From assembly GCF_030347995.1 (NCBI RefSeq), contig NZ_JAQIBC010000008.1, forward strand, positions 25,586 to 80,492: a DNA stretch of 54,907 nucleotides. Reading direction: 5' to 3'. The notes below the pieces were generated by a model. The model saw only the letters and a list, made by a program, of their open reading frames with translations. It was not told the DNA's origin and did no database searches. Position 1 is the stretch's first letter. Every line of letters starts with the position of its first letter. The translations under genes were made by a program, and so were the position numbers. The DNA is from Sulfurovum xiamenensis. Lineage in GTDB: Bacteria > Campylobacterota > Campylobacteria > Campylobacterales > Sulfurovaceae. This document shows, piece by piece, positions 41,995-50,331 of the stretch.

Positions 41995-42453
41995 CTATTT
42001 TTTCAATTTCGGCAAACAACAACGTTTATATTTCACTCCGCTTCCACATATACATTTTTGGTTGTTTGTAAATTTTACTTTATCCTCATAGATCTCACCA
42101 TCGACATATTTGTACATATCGTTTATTTTGATAAAAGTGGATCTTTCATGATGTAGATGTTGCACATGATCGAAAATATAATAGGCTTTAAACTCCACGA
42201 TATCATCACTAGACTCAATGATCTCCAAATGCTGCCACAGACTGTTATCTGCCCAGTCTTGTATAAATTTGAGTTCTTCATCACTCCATGTATGATCATG
42301 TGTTGTCGCCTGAAGATAGTTTACATCCCCCAAACAGTAGGCACTATAGCGTGAGCGCATAAGACTCAGAGCCGTCGTTGCCGGCTTCTGCACTCTTAAA
42401 ATAGGTTCACAACATTCTGAAAAATCTAATCCGCTTTTACAATAACACTTCAT
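41995..42453 (-). CDS. YchJ-family protein with N- and C-terminal SEC-C-type zinc motifs
   Basis: A protein of about 152 residues of the YchJ (UPF0225) family. The N-terminal SEC-C motif CYCKSGLDFSECCEPIL is followed by the NTF2-like YchJ core (ALSLMRSRYSAYCLGDVNYL, then TTHDHTWSDEELKFIQD). A second SEC-C motif, CICGSGVKYKRCC, closes the protein. Function unknown; SEC-C motifs bind zinc. Reading from an upstream in-frame ATG (42522) adds 23 residues with no family match, so I use the ATG at 42453, preceded by AAGG and AGAGG. Confidence 0.88.
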   Translation of the reverse strand: MKCYCKSGLDFSECCEPILRVQKPATTALSLMRSRYSAYCLGDVNYLQATTHDHTWSDEELKFIQDWADNSLWQHLEIIESSDDIVEFKAYYIFDHVQHLHHERSTFIKINDMYKYVDGEIYEDKVKFTNNQKCICGSGVKYKRCCLPKLKK

Positions 42454-42603
42454 CCTCTTAACCTTAAATCCTCTAGTATCTCTTGACCACTGCTGAGAGT
42501 GACCCATATGGGACAGCATCATACCATAAAACGCATTTTATAATATAAACTTAGTATACTACACTCTGACATGAAGCATCAATTCAGTGGAGGAAGCCCT
42601 AAA

Positions 42604-43236
42604 ATGCCAAGAAATAAACATTTACCTCTGAACAATATCTTTATCCACTCCAAGGTTCCTTCTAAAAAGCTTATGATCATTTTGCACGGCCGCGGGGATT
42701 CAACCCGTGGCTTTACCTTCTTACCACCCTACCTCAACCTTGATGACATGAACTACCTTTTACTCAATGCCCCCTATAGTTACTATGGAGGATACTCGTG
42801 GTATGATCTGCCACCCAACCAGTTAGAAGGTATTACACATTCATGTGCACTCCTAACAGAGATCTTTGATGCCCTTTTTGAAGAGGAGTTCAATGCCGAG
42901 GAAAGCTTTTTGTTCGGATTCTCTCAAGGTGCCCTGCTCACCTTTGAATTTGGGGCCAGATATGAAAAAGTGCTTGCAGGGTACATCGCGGTAAGCGGGT
43001 ATATCTACGATGTCGACACACTTTTACAAGAGATGAACCCAAATGTAAATACTTCAAACTGGTTATGTACACATGGGACTTATGATGGTATACTCCCATT
43101 TAATACCTCAAAAACACAAATTGAAATATTACAAAATGGCGGGTTTGACATCACATTTAAAAGTTATGATAAAGACCATACTATTGCCGAAGATGAATTG
43201 ATGATGATAAAAGAGTGGATAAAAAACAAACTTTAA
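42604..43236 (+). CDS. Alpha/beta-hydrolase, phospholipase/carboxylesterase family
   Basis: A 210-residue esterase-like hydrolase (COG0400). Near the start is LMIILHGRGDSTRGFTFLPP (oxyanion HGRGD), the nucleophile elbow LFGFSQGALLTFEFG (G-x-S-x-G), an Asp in THGTYDGILPF and the catalytic His in YDKDHTIAEDEL. The triad is complete. The upstream ATG at 42571 lies before GTGGAGGA, which fits the ATG at 42604, so I use the latter. Its tail overlaps the convergent DUF1289 gene by 4 bp. Substrate unknown. Confidence 0.88.
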   Translation: MPRNKHLPLNNIFIHSKVPSKKLMIILHGRGDSTRGFTFLPPYLNLDDMNYLLLNAPYSYYGGYSWYDLPPNQLEGITHSCALLTEIFDALFEEEFNAEESFLFGFSQGALLTFEFGARYEKVLAGYIAVSGYIYDVDTLLQEMNPNVNTSNWLCTHGTYDGILPFNTSKTQIEILQNGGFDITFKSYDKDHTIAEDELMMIKEWIKNKL

Positions 43237-43439
43237 GGACGAGGTTTTTGTAAGGATGTATGCTTAAGTATATGTTCTTTTTTTCTTCTATGTGCTACTT
43301 TGAGCATCTGCGTTTTTTCTTCTATATTTGCTTTGTTCCATTGACACATATCGTCAAAAGTACGAAAACACCCTAGACAGACATCATCTTCATTGAGACA
43401 ACATTTTTTTATGCATGGTTTGTTTAGATCTATCATCAT
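43233..43439 (-). CDS. DUF1289-family small cysteine-rich protein
   Basis: A 68-residue protein of the DUF1289 family (E. coli YdhL relatives). Four cysteines in the pattern CIKKCCLNEDDVCLGCFRT suggest zinc or Fe-S binding, followed by the conserved W of DMCQWNKANIEEK and a basic tail with ARRKK-like character. No function is known. The second Met may be the start. It converges on the esterase with a 4-bp overlap. Confidence 0.85.
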   Translation of the reverse strand: MMIDLNKPCIKKCCLNEDDVCLGCFRTFDDMCQWNKANIEEKTQMLKVAHRRKKEHILKHTSLQKPRP

Positions 43440-43644
43440 TATTTCCTTCTAAGTACTGCGATAAATGTTTTAATTTCTTTTCTCCATACCACCATCAAAG
43501 AAGTACGGTTGTATTGGTTTTCATACTACTTTGGGATCGCTTTAGTTTGGCTAAAAGGTATCGACGTCACTTCCTTATGTTTTACTATCACTCCTCTTAA
43601 AAAATATGCTATTATCTCTGCAGTAAATAAAACAGGATCACACT

Positions 43645-44112
43645 ATGCACAAGCAGGCTTTAGAAAAAATAGCTTTATGTAAAAAAAAGAAACTCACATA
43701 CCTGGATCTCAGTGGTCTTGGACTCACAGAGGTGCCTTCAGAGCTAGCTGCACTCATTTGGCTTGAAACGCTTTCCCTCTCTGATAACCATATCTCCGAT
43801 ATTACACCACTTTCATCACTGAAAAAACTGCATAAACTGTCGCTTTCCCACAATAGGATCTCTGACCTGAGCCCTTTGAGTTCACATGCAAAAATGAAAT
43901 TTCTTTTTATTCAGGAAAATCACATCACAGATATTACACCTCTGCATCACCTTACAGCACTCAAAAAAGTGGTTGCACATAACAATCACATCCAAGATGT
44001 TACAAGTCTGACATCACAACAAAACCTTGTCTATCTGGATCTAAAAGATAATCCTATTCAAGATGTAAATATACTTGATACTTTTAGTAACCTGCTTGTG
44101 ATAAAAATATAA
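43645..44112 (+). CDS. Leucine-rich-repeat protein (SDS22-like)
   Basis: A 155-residue protein made almost wholly of five to six 22-residue leucine-rich repeats (consensus LxxLxLxxNxIxDITPL), e.g. LETLSLSDNHISDITPLSSL and LHKLSLSHNRISDLSPLSSH. There is no signal peptide or membrane anchor, so it is probably cytoplasmic and binds a protein partner. The short N-terminal helix (residues 1-20) is basic. The 205 bp upstream hold no gene, only an AT-rich promoter region. The partner is unknown. Confidence 0.88.
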   Translation: MHKQALEKIALCKKKKLTYLDLSGLGLTEVPSELAALIWLETLSLSDNHISDITPLSSLKKLHKLSLSHNRISDLSPLSSHAKMKFLFIQENHITDITPLHHLTALKKVVAHNNHIQDVTSLTSQQNLVYLDLKDNPIQDVNILDTFSNLLVIKI

Positions 44113-44130
44113 TTTCATATCTACCCAAAA

Positions 44131-45129
44131 CTATAGACGTTTCAATAATCCAAGTGCTGAAGTGACTGCCCCCTCCAAATACCCACCTTCTACAAAGCTA
44201 CTCTCTGTACCTGAAAAGATCAGCTGGCCGTCAAAATGTGTTGCATTGAATCCATAGGAAGGATGCTCACGCAGAGGCATAGCATCCAAAGGTGTTGACG
44301 TATAGGGCTCTTTTTTCCAGTCTACAAGATGGAAATTAATAGGATTGGAAGCTTTTCTTCCATAAAGTCGAGTAAGTTGTTGAATGACATCTTCTTCAAA
44401 GTTTTCATACTTCGAAGTACTGTGTACAAAACCAAAGAGTGCTGCTTTCTCATGAGTACAGGCATCATGTATCTCACCCAATGGTCCCAGATGAGAAATG
44501 GCAAAACCACTCAAACCCTCATCTCTCCAAAAGGCATCAGCATATTCAATCACGCACTTGGCAGCATATCCCATCCATGTAGGTATGTTCTGCAGTTGTG
44601 TATGAAGTGTCTCAGGTAAGGCAGGAGCATATACCATGTTTTCTACAGCCAAACGTGGAGGCAGTGTCGAGATCACCCTATCTGCCTCATACGTTCTCTC
44701 TGTCGTCTCAACCACTATCATTTCACCTGATTGCGTTAAAGAGAGAACCTTTTCATTAAGATGGACAGGGGTTTCAAGTCTCTTTTGCAAAGCCATGACC
44801 ATTTGAGTGATACCGCCTTTGATACGGAAAGAAGGCGCTGTTTGAGAGGGTCTAAAGTGTTGTACACCATCAGGGGCATCATACGAAGCAAGTCCCTCCG
44901 TATATTGTGAAAAGAGTGATAAATCCAATGTCTCTATGAGCTTTAGAATGTTTTTTTGATGTGGCCAAATCCAAGAGGGTCCCATATCATGTCCACCCAT
45001 CTCCATGATCCGTCCACCTGTACGATGACGTGCTTCTATGATCGTTACATCATATCTATCTTGCAGCAGCACGCCACTCACTAATCCACTCAGCCCTGCT
45101 CCGATAATCACTAATTTCTTTTTCTTCAT
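44131..45129 (-). CDS. FAD-dependent flavin amine oxidase-like protein
   Basis: A 332-residue flavoprotein of the monoamine oxidase/phytoene desaturase type. The N-terminal dinucleotide fold is KLVIIGAGLSGLVSGVLL with the acidic end VTIIEARHRTGGRIMEMGG. The C-terminal FAD contact is LIFSGTESSFVEGGYLEGAV. It is shorter than typical (about 450 residues), with a reduced substrate domain. An in-frame ATG at 45210 gives a 27-residue extension before the Rossmann strand; I use the ATG at 45129, which fits the family. Substrate unknown. Monocistronic. Confidence 0.87.
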   Translation of the reverse strand: MKKKKLVIIGAGLSGLVSGVLLQDRYDVTIIEARHRTGGRIMEMGGHDMGPSWIWPHQKNILKLIETLDLSLFSQYTEGLASYDAPDGVQHFRPSQTAPSFRIKGGITQMVMALQKRLETPVHLNEKVLSLTQSGEMIVVETTERTYEADRVISTLPPRLAVENMVYAPALPETLHTQLQNIPTWMGYAAKCVIEYADAFWRDEGLSGFAISHLGPLGEIHDACTHEKAALFGFVHSTSKYENFEEDVIQQLTRLYGRKASNPINFHLVDWKKEPYTSTPLDAMPLREHPSYGFNATHFDGQLIFSGTESSFVEGGYLEGAVTSALGLLKRL

Positions 45130-45289
45130 TCCGCCATTGTAACCAATGATCATGAGAGAGAGGTAAAAGCACCTTTTGGATGCAAGGTATTCTTTTTGTA
45201 AACCTCCCAAGAGCGATCAATATATAGATGATTCTATTTTTATTTCAAAAGTGTGACAGAATAAGTTATAATGATAAAAAGGAGACAGA

Positions 45290-45988
45290 ATGAAGCAGAT
45301 GAAACTATGGGGTCTACTATTTATACTTATATTGGCTACACACACCCTTCACGCAGAGACAAAACGTTATGAGATTCAGTCTGCTATCATTGAATATGCT
45401 ACCAGCAGCAGTGGTAATGTCATGGGGATACAAACCCAAACTGAGGGCAAAAGAAAAATAGTTTTCAAAGAGTGGGGGAATGTAGAACTCCATGATGAGA
45501 CCACCAAATCTGTGATCATGGGTAGAGAGGCATATAGCCGTCAGACCACAAAGATCGATCATGACAAAGTCTATATCGTGGATTATCAGAAAAAGAGCAT
45601 TCAACAGTATGATCCTGAGATGTTGATACGTTCTCAGTATAAAGATCTTGCCAAAAATGCTAAAGAGATGATACGCTCCATGGGCGGTGAAAAAATCGGG
45701 AATGAGACCTTATTTGGCTATGATTGCGAAATATGGGAAACCCAACAGATAAAACTCTGGCTCTACAAAGGGATCATACTAAGATCTGTAACCCATATGA
45801 TGGGGCTCACCCATACAGTAGAAGCCAGGGATATTCACTTGAATGTGTCTATCTCTGATAAAGATCTGAAATTACCTGATTTTCCGATCACTACCATGCA
45901 ACAGGGAGATCCCTCTCAAATACCTCAAATGACCCCTGAACAGATCCTGCAGATGCAAGAGATGATGAAGAATTTCACTCAAAAATAA
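45290..45988 (+). CDS. Periplasmic protein of unknown function
   Basis: A 232-residue protein with a signal peptide (MKQMKLWGLLFILILATHTLHA, cleavage probably after the final Ala). The mature part is beta-rich (YEIQSAIIEYAT, RKIVFKEWGNVELHD, KVYIVDYQKKSIQQYD), then ETLFGYDCEIWETQQIKLWLYKG and VTHMMGLTHTVEA, which recall periplasmic lipid- or LolA-like folds (DUF4412-type). The tail is Gln/Met-rich. I cannot name it. It precedes the MdaB-like gene by 11 bp, so the two are co-transcribed. Confidence 0.8.
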   Translation: MKQMKLWGLLFILILATHTLHAETKRYEIQSAIIEYATSSSGNVMGIQTQTEGKRKIVFKEWGNVELHDETTKSVIMGREAYSRQTTKIDHDKVYIVDYQKKSIQQYDPEMLIRSQYKDLAKNAKEMIRSMGGEKIGNETLFGYDCEIWETQQIKLWLYKGIILRSVTHMMGLTHTVEARDIHLNVSISDKDLKLPDFPITTMQQGDPSQIPQMTPEQILQMQEMMKNFTQK

Positions 45989-45999
45989 AAGGAGAGACT

Positions 46000-46599
46000 A
46001 TGAAAAATGTACTGATCATCAACGGACATCAAAGATATGATAAAATTGCAGAAGGAAGGTTGACCAAACTCTTTGTAGACACTGCCGGCGATTTTTTTAC
46101 CCAACATGGGTTCAATGTGAAAGAGAGTATGGTTGAAGGTGCCTATGATGTCCAAGACGAGCTTGATAAATTTGCCTGGGCGGATTATATTCTGTTTCAA
46201 TATCCTGTTTTTTGGATGGGAGTACCTTGGATCACTAAAAAATACATCGATGAAGTTTTCTCTGGAGGTATAAATACCGTCACCTTTGTCAGCGACGGCA
46301 GAAGTAAAGAAGATCCGTCTAAAAAGTATGGGAGCGGCGGACTGATGCAGGGTAAAAAATATATGTTAAGTCTCACCTATAACTGTCCTGAGAGCGAATT
46401 TGACAACAAAGAGGGTTTCTTTGATGGGCTCACATTAGATGAGGCGAATGTTGCCACACATAAACTCTTCCAATTTTGCGGTGCGGAACCGCTGGAAACC
46501 TATGCGATACATGATGTGTTTAAAGAGAACTTGGATATAGATGCTGAGCTCAAACGCTTCAAAGATACATTGGAAAGAAATTTTATAACCAGTCGATAG
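46000..46599 (+). CDS. mdaB: NAD(P)H quinone oxidoreductase, MdaB-like
   Basis: A 199-residue flavodoxin-like-fold protein of the MdaB/NQO family. Motifs: VLIINGHQRYDKIAEGRL at the N-terminus, ADYILFQYPVFWMGVPWITKKYIDEVF (FAD and substrate pocket, about residues 61-87), and LQKG-like GGLMQGKKYMLSLTYNCP. Helicobacter MdaB reduces quinones by two electrons and protects against oxidants. The ribosome-binding site AAAGGAGAG is 5 nt before the ATG. It follows the periplasmic-protein gene. Confidence 0.9.
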   Translation: MKNVLIINGHQRYDKIAEGRLTKLFVDTAGDFFTQHGFNVKESMVEGAYDVQDELDKFAWADYILFQYPVFWMGVPWITKKYIDEVFSGGINTVTFVSDGRSKEDPSKKYGSGGLMQGKKYMLSLTYNCPESEFDNKEGFFDGLTLDEANVATHKLFQFCGAEPLETYAIHDVFKENLDIDAELKRFKDTLERNFITSR

Positions 46600-46613
46600 A
46601 TATCTTTTTGGTT

Positions 46614-46636
46614 GTTACATCTCTTTGGGGTGTAAC
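46614..46636. terminator. Hairpin between mdaB and pirin genes
   Basis: An 8-bp stem (GTTACATC/GGTGTAAC, one T-G pair) with a 7-nt loop lies between the convergent mdaB-like and pirin genes. On the minus strand it is followed by AACCAAAAAG, so it fits neither direction as a classic U-tract terminator. Confidence 0.4.
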
Positions 46637-46640
46637 CCAA

Positions 46641-47339
46641 CTATGCTCTTTTCATCTCCACTAAAAGTATATGTACATTGCTCAGAGCTTCAACATGCAG
46701 ATCATCGTCTGAAACCTCAGCGGCGTCACCCTCTTTAAAGTCTATACCGTTGATCTTGGCGTCACCCTCCATGAGTTTCACATAGAGCTGTCTCTCTTTG
46801 CCCAGTTCAAAGGTAAGTGTTTTGTTTTGATCTAACTCCGTAACATACATATTTGCATCCTGATAGATATTGATAATATCAGGTGTACCTTGTGGTGCTA
46901 TAAGATGCAGCCATTGATTATGACGTTCTTCAGAGTCAAACACCCTTGAACCATACTGGGGTTGAAGACCTTTAGCGTGAGGGAGAATCCATGTCTGTAT
47001 AAGGTGTACCTCTTCATCGCCTTCATTTTTTTCAGAGTGAGTGATACCTGTACCTGCACTCAGGTACTGCAGAGATCCGCGTCCCAAACTCTCTTTATTT
47101 CCCATACTGTCTTGATGTGTCAGTTCTCCACGTATCACATACGTAATGATCTCCATATCTTCGTGTGGATGCGTACCAAAACCTGTATGGGGCTGGATAA
47201 TGTCATCATTCATCACACGCAGTACACCATAATGAATATTCTCCCGATTATAATATTCGGCAAATGAAAAATGAAACCTGCTTTTCAGCCAGCCATGATC
47301 CGCAGTATAAAGTCTGTCAGTAGCTATATGAGTCGTCAA
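46641..47339 (-). CDS. Pirin family protein (YhhW-like)
   Basis: A 232-residue bicupin of the pirin family. N-terminal cupin: DHGWLKSRFHFSFAEYYNRENI, then GFGTHPHEDMEIITYVIRGELTHQDSMGN with the His/His/Glu metal ligands (about residues 57-65), and SAGTGITHSEKN. E. coli YhhW has quercetinase activity, and others act as nuclear or redox cofactors. The start is TTG at 47339, with AGAGGAG 7 nt upstream; the HGWL landmark is at the expected distance. Its first 23 bp overlap the end of the hypothetical gene upstream. Confidence 0.9.
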   Translation of the reverse strand: MTTHIATDRLYTADHGWLKSRFHFSFAEYYNRENIHYGVLRVMNDDIIQPHTGFGTHPHEDMEIITYVIRGELTHQDSMGNKESLGRGSLQYLSAGTGITHSEKNEGDEEVHLIQTWILPHAKGLQPQYGSRVFDSEERHNQWLHLIAPQGTPDIINIYQDANMYVTELDQNKTLTFELGKERQLYVKLMEGDAKINGIDFKEGDAAEVSDDDLHVEALSNVHILLVEMKRA

Positions 47340-47649
47340 AAAAACTCTCCTCTAAAAAATCCCAAAATGATCTACCTTTGATGTCTTTTTTCTCTTCATA
47401 GACCAAAGTAGTTTCAATGTCATTGAGGTATCTATCATAGACCATTTCTCTTTCATGCTTAAGTGGTGTCTCACAGTGACATGTCTGATACCATTCCAAT
47501 GTCACAGGATCTGTCATTAACGCTCTTTGCATCGCATTGACAATATAGGAACCTTCAGGTTCTAGATCATCGATACTACCATCAGTCAGTGCCGTAAAAA
47601 AATCTTTCAATTTTAGTTTATCTATTTTCGCTTTAACCTTATATAACAT
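47317..47649 (-). CDS. Conserved hypothetical protein, cytoplasmic
   Basis: A 110-residue acidic protein that I do not recognise. It starts MLYKVKAKIDKLKLKDFFTA, has a central YIVNAMQRALMTDPVTLEWYQTCHC with two close cysteines, and ends in an aromatic FWDFLEESFFDDSYSY tail. No TM or signal. The ATG at 47649 has AAGGAG 6 nt upstream, better than the ATG 15 nt earlier. It overlaps the pirin start by 23 bp, so the two are probably coupled. Confidence 0.75.
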   Translation of the reverse strand: MLYKVKAKIDKLKLKDFFTALTDGSIDDLEPEGSYIVNAMQRALMTDPVTLEWYQTCHCETPLKHEREMVYDRYLNDIETTLVYEEKKDIKGRSFWDFLEESFFDDSYSY

Positions 47650-47715
47650 GTTGGCTCCTTCCACATTGATTATGTATCATATCAAGCACTCTGTGTACTA
47701 TATATGTAATCATTG

Positions 47716-47721
47716 TATAAT
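47716..47721 (+). promoter_or_regulatory. Probable -10 box of the YcxB-like gene
   Basis: TATAAT with a preceding TTG lies 28 bp before the ATG at 47749, between divergent genes. Transcript leader would be about 20 nt. Confidence 0.45.
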
Positions 47722-47748
47722 ACCCATCACATTATCCTAAGGCAGACC

Positions 47749-48240
47749 ATGAATATCACCTACCAACTCACCCAAGATGAATACCTACAGGCAGTCAATT
47801 TACATCATAAAAGAGGAAAAAGAGTATTTTTATTTGCAATCTATGTCATATTGGCTACTCTCATTGTGATCGTCGGAACTGACTTTTCAAATACCCGTGA
47901 GATTTTGACCAATATGATCGCTGCATTTTTTTCTATCTCTTTTTATATGCTTTTTGTACGTATGCTTTCTGCTTATCAGTCCAAAAACGTCTATCAAAAA
48001 AGTTCTACTCTGCCAAATGAGGTCACGCTGCATATCTCAGGTAAAGGTATCAAGTTAGATAAAAAGAGTAAAAATGCTTCTATCCCATGGAGTACATTTT
48101 CTAAGTGGAAAAATGATGAGAAGTTTTATCTACTATATACGAATCCTCGCCAATTCAATGTCATTCCTCTCCGTGCTATAAGTGAAGTACAGAAAAAAGA
48201 GCTCGATGCCTATCTGAAGAAATATATTCCTCAAACTTAA
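47749..48240 (+). CDS. YcxB-like membrane protein
   Basis: A 163-residue protein with two TM helices at about residues 24-44 and 51-74, then a cytoplasmic YcxB-type PH-like domain: VTLHISGKGIKLDKKSKNASIPWSTFSKWKND and LLYTNPRQFNVIPLRAI. Function unknown. An in-frame ATG at 47713 adds 12 residues, but that start would lie before the -10 box at 47716-47721, so I use the ATG at 47749, which has AAGGCA upstream. It ends 1 bp before the convergent TRIC-like gene. Confidence 0.82.
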   Translation: MNITYQLTQDEYLQAVNLHHKRGKRVFLFAIYVILATLIVIVGTDFSNTREILTNMIAAFFSISFYMLFVRMLSAYQSKNVYQKSSTLPNEVTLHISGKGIKLDKKSKNASIPWSTFSKWKNDEKFYLLYTNPRQFNVIPLRAISEVQKKELDAYLKKYIPQT

Positions 48241-48241
48241 C

Positions 48242-48841
48242 TTATAGCATCGGAATAGCCCATTTCTTATAATATGCGATCAGTCTAAGTACCATCCCCG
48301 CTGTAAAGACTGTGATCAGTGTATAATAAGAGATCATTTCGTACAGATTTAACACATAGAGCGTCAAACCTATCAGAAGTGCGATCGTCCCATAAAATCC
48401 AGTCTTGAGTACAAAAGGAATTTCATTGATGATCACATCTCTGATGATCCCTCCTCCCACTGCCGTCACAAAAGATAGGGCCAAAACACCTGTAAGATTC
48501 AACCCCGCTTCTATGGCTATCAGTGCACCCGTAATACTAAATGAGATCAGCCCTATGGAATCGCTCAGTATAAAAAATGATTTGTTCTCTATACTGTCTC
48601 TTTTGTTGAATCTAAATACGATCAGGAGGATCATAACGATAAGAATGGTAAGTGCAGGTGCATTGTGTGTAAAGGTATAAGGCATTTTATCTACAGCGAC
48701 ATCTCTGATGATCCCTCCACCCAGTGCGGTAAGAAATACCGAGATCAATGTACCCAGAAAATCAAGTTGGTTTCGTACAGCCACAAAAAAACCCGAACTG
48801 GCAAAAGCGATGATACCGATATACTCTGCGATCTCAAACAT
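48242..48841 (-). CDS. TRIC/UPF0126-family cation channel-like membrane protein
   Basis: A 199-residue protein with about six TM helices and two copies of the UPF0126 repeat, each with a glycine-rich GGGIIRDV signature (about residues 41-48 and 128-135). Bacterial homologues of TRIC channels form trimeric K+ channels; E. coli YicG is related. Ion specificity has not been shown here. It is separated from the lipoprotein gene upstream by 38 bp. Confidence 0.92.
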   Translation of the reverse strand: MFEIAEYIGIIAFASSGFFVAVRNQLDFLGTLISVFLTALGGGIIRDVAVDKMPYTFTHNAPALTILIVMILLIVFRFNKRDSIENKSFFILSDSIGLISFSITGALIAIEAGLNLTGVLALSFVTAVGGGIIRDVIINEIPFVLKTGFYGTIALLIGLTLYVLNLYEMISYYTLITVFTAGMVLRLIAYYKKWAIPML

Positions 48842-48879
48842 ACAGTGCTGCCTTATCTATCAATTTCAAGATCGTTCTA

Positions 48880-49263
48880 CTAGTTGGATACACAGGCATT
48901 GCCCCGTGAACCCCATTTTACAATGATGCCATGTTTGTTGGTCTCAAGATAGAGTTTACAGGTTCGTTGGACAACATCAGAGCCATAAGAGTACATACCG
49001 TAGCCACCATGATAATATGGCCAATGTCCATATCCTATCGACATTGAAGGGTAAGTGTAAATTCTAGATCTTTCATAAACATAGACTTTGTTTTTATTTG
49101 GTAGGATATAGGTACTGTCCGGATATCCTATCTTTTTAATTAAATCATTGATATCCTGTCCGACCCAGGCGTTATATTTGTTAACAAATTTTTGATGTGT
49201 TGCACATCCTTGCATAAACAAGAGAGCCATCGAAAAAAGAGAGAGTTTTAAAAAATATTTCAT
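48880..49263 (-). CDS. Small lipoprotein of unknown function
   Basis: A 127-residue lipoprotein: signal MKYFLKLSLFSMALLFMQGC with the lipobox Cys at residue 20. The mature part has NAWVGQDINDLIKKIGYPDSTYILPNK in outline, a common start of small outer-membrane BamE-like folds. It continues with a Tyr/Gly-rich GYGHWPYYHGGYGMYSYGSD stretch and a C-terminal Cys-containing strand pair. Function unknown. An imperfect regulatory-looking repeat ATCCAT-n6-ATGGAT (49285-49302) lies just before its start. Confidence 0.85.
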   Translation of the reverse strand: MKYFLKLSLFSMALLFMQGCATHQKFVNKYNAWVGQDINDLIKKIGYPDSTYILPNKNKVYVYERSRIYTYPSMSIGYGHWPYYHGGYGMYSYGSDVVQRTCKLYLETNKHGIIVKWGSRGNACVSN

Positions 49264-49412
49264 GACCTATTCCTTTCTATATTGATCCATGCATGTATGG
49301 ATTATTCTCATAGTATACACTGTAAATGTAATAAATGTGTAATTTCATAGGTCAATTCATATTTTATGGCTTTGGGCGTTTCATTATGAGAGTTTTATAC
49401 GCTATCTAAATG

Positions 49413-49928
49413 CTATGAGGCACAACATGCATCTGAATCTGAACTACAACATGAATCATCATTTTTAGTCGGTGCACATGATGGTGTTTCGCTAAATTTA
49501 CCAAATGTTGGTACACAACAACCATCCGCAGTATCAGAACCATCTATACCAAATACTTCCACATCATCCATAGAGTGATAATTTTCCCATATCATACCGG
49601 TAGGATCAGTGACCCAATATTTATTTGAGGATTTGTAGCAGCAGACTGCACCCTCTTCCACTTTACCTTTGATCCCTTTCTCCTCGAAGCTCTGCTGTGC
49701 ATGCGATAGTGCATCATCACTCTCATACTGTACACCCAAATGATTGACACCTTTTTCATACCCTCTTGTTGATATAGCAAAATTAAGTGAGAGATCATCT
49801 ACCAACCATTGGGCATAATCCTCTTTGACTTTTGTGGGTTCTGTTCCAAACTGAGTAGAGTAAAAAGCAATACTCTCTTCTATATTGTCTACTGACATAT
49901 GTATATGCAGTCTTCTTTTTTCGTTCAT
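49413..49928 (-). CDS. ArsI/CadI-like vicinal-oxygen-chelate protein with cysteine-rich tail
   Basis: A 171-residue protein. The first 125 residues form a glyoxalase/VOC domain resembling ArsI (C-As lyase) and mycobacterial CadI: LHIHMSVDNIEESIAFYSTQF (His ligand), GVNHLGVQYES (His) and VTDPTGMIWENYHS (Glu), with the paired cysteines AVCCYKSSNKYW that ArsI uses to bind trivalent organoarsenicals. The last 45 residues carry seven cysteines as CC, C, CC and CC groups. This suggests thiol-metal or metalloid binding. No arsR, arsB or arsC lies nearby. It follows a 55-residue membrane protein gene. Confidence 0.82.
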   Translation of the reverse strand: MNEKRRLHIHMSVDNIEESIAFYSTQFGTEPTKVKEDYAQWLVDDLSLNFAISTRGYEKGVNHLGVQYESDDALSHAQQSFEEKGIKGKVEEGAVCCYKSSNKYWVTDPTGMIWENYHSMDDVEVFGIDGSDTADGCCVPTFGKFSETPSCAPTKNDDSCCSSDSDACCAS

Positions 49929-49979
49929 TGCGTATCCTTTTGCATTGATTTATAGATGATAAGTGATAGTAGGAATGAT

Positions 49980-50147
49980 TTATTCTTTGTAAGTATGTGG
50001 TACCAGCCTTGCATCTTGCCCCACATTTTTTCTAAACTCCAATTCTCTTGGATCAGATCTCATCACATGGAGAAACATAAAGACATATCCACCTACTACG
50101 ACAAACAAAATGACAAGAGAGAATGATATAACAGGTAAAAGTTCCAT
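49980..50147 (-). CDS. 55-residue single-TM membrane protein
   Basis: A short gene: MELLPVISFSLVILFVVVGG opens with one TM helix (about residues 6-28) and is followed by a cytoplasmic, charged tail (VMRSDPRELEFRKN, then VGQDARLVPHTYKE). TTGGAG sits 6 nt before the ATG, and codon use looks normal. It lies 51 bp before the ArsI-like gene in the same direction. I do not recognise it. A small-subunit or transporter-accessory role is possible. Confidence 0.7.
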   Translation of the reverse strand: MELLPVISFSLVILFVVVGGYVFMFLHVMRSDPRELEFRKNVGQDARLVPHTYKE

Positions 50148-50285
50148 AGTGACTCCAAATATGTAATGTATAACTCATTCTAGCGTATTATCACACAAAT
50201 TACAAACTGACATTTCATAGGAACATTCAAAAACCATTGTATTGAAAACGTGCGGAAAATATTGTATGGAAGGGAATTACATGTA

Positions 50286-50308
50286 CATTTGGCATAAACT
50301 GCCAAATG
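50286..50308. terminator. Hairpin after the COG0523 gene
   Basis: A perfect 9-bp stem (CATTTGGCA/TGCCAAATG) with a TAAAC loop lies 23 bp past the stop of the leftward GTPase gene. No U-tract. The remainder of 50148-50331 shows no gene that I can support. Confidence 0.5.
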
Positions 50309-50331
50309 GCATGAAAATAATTTACAGTAAA

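Noticed and set aside
42454..42522. N-terminal extension of the YchJ-like protein.
   Set aside because: The extra 23 residues precede the SEC-C motif that normally opens the family.
45130..45210. N-terminal extension of the flavin amine oxidase.
   Set aside because: It would put 27 residues before the Rossmann strand, contrary to the family, and has no better start signal.
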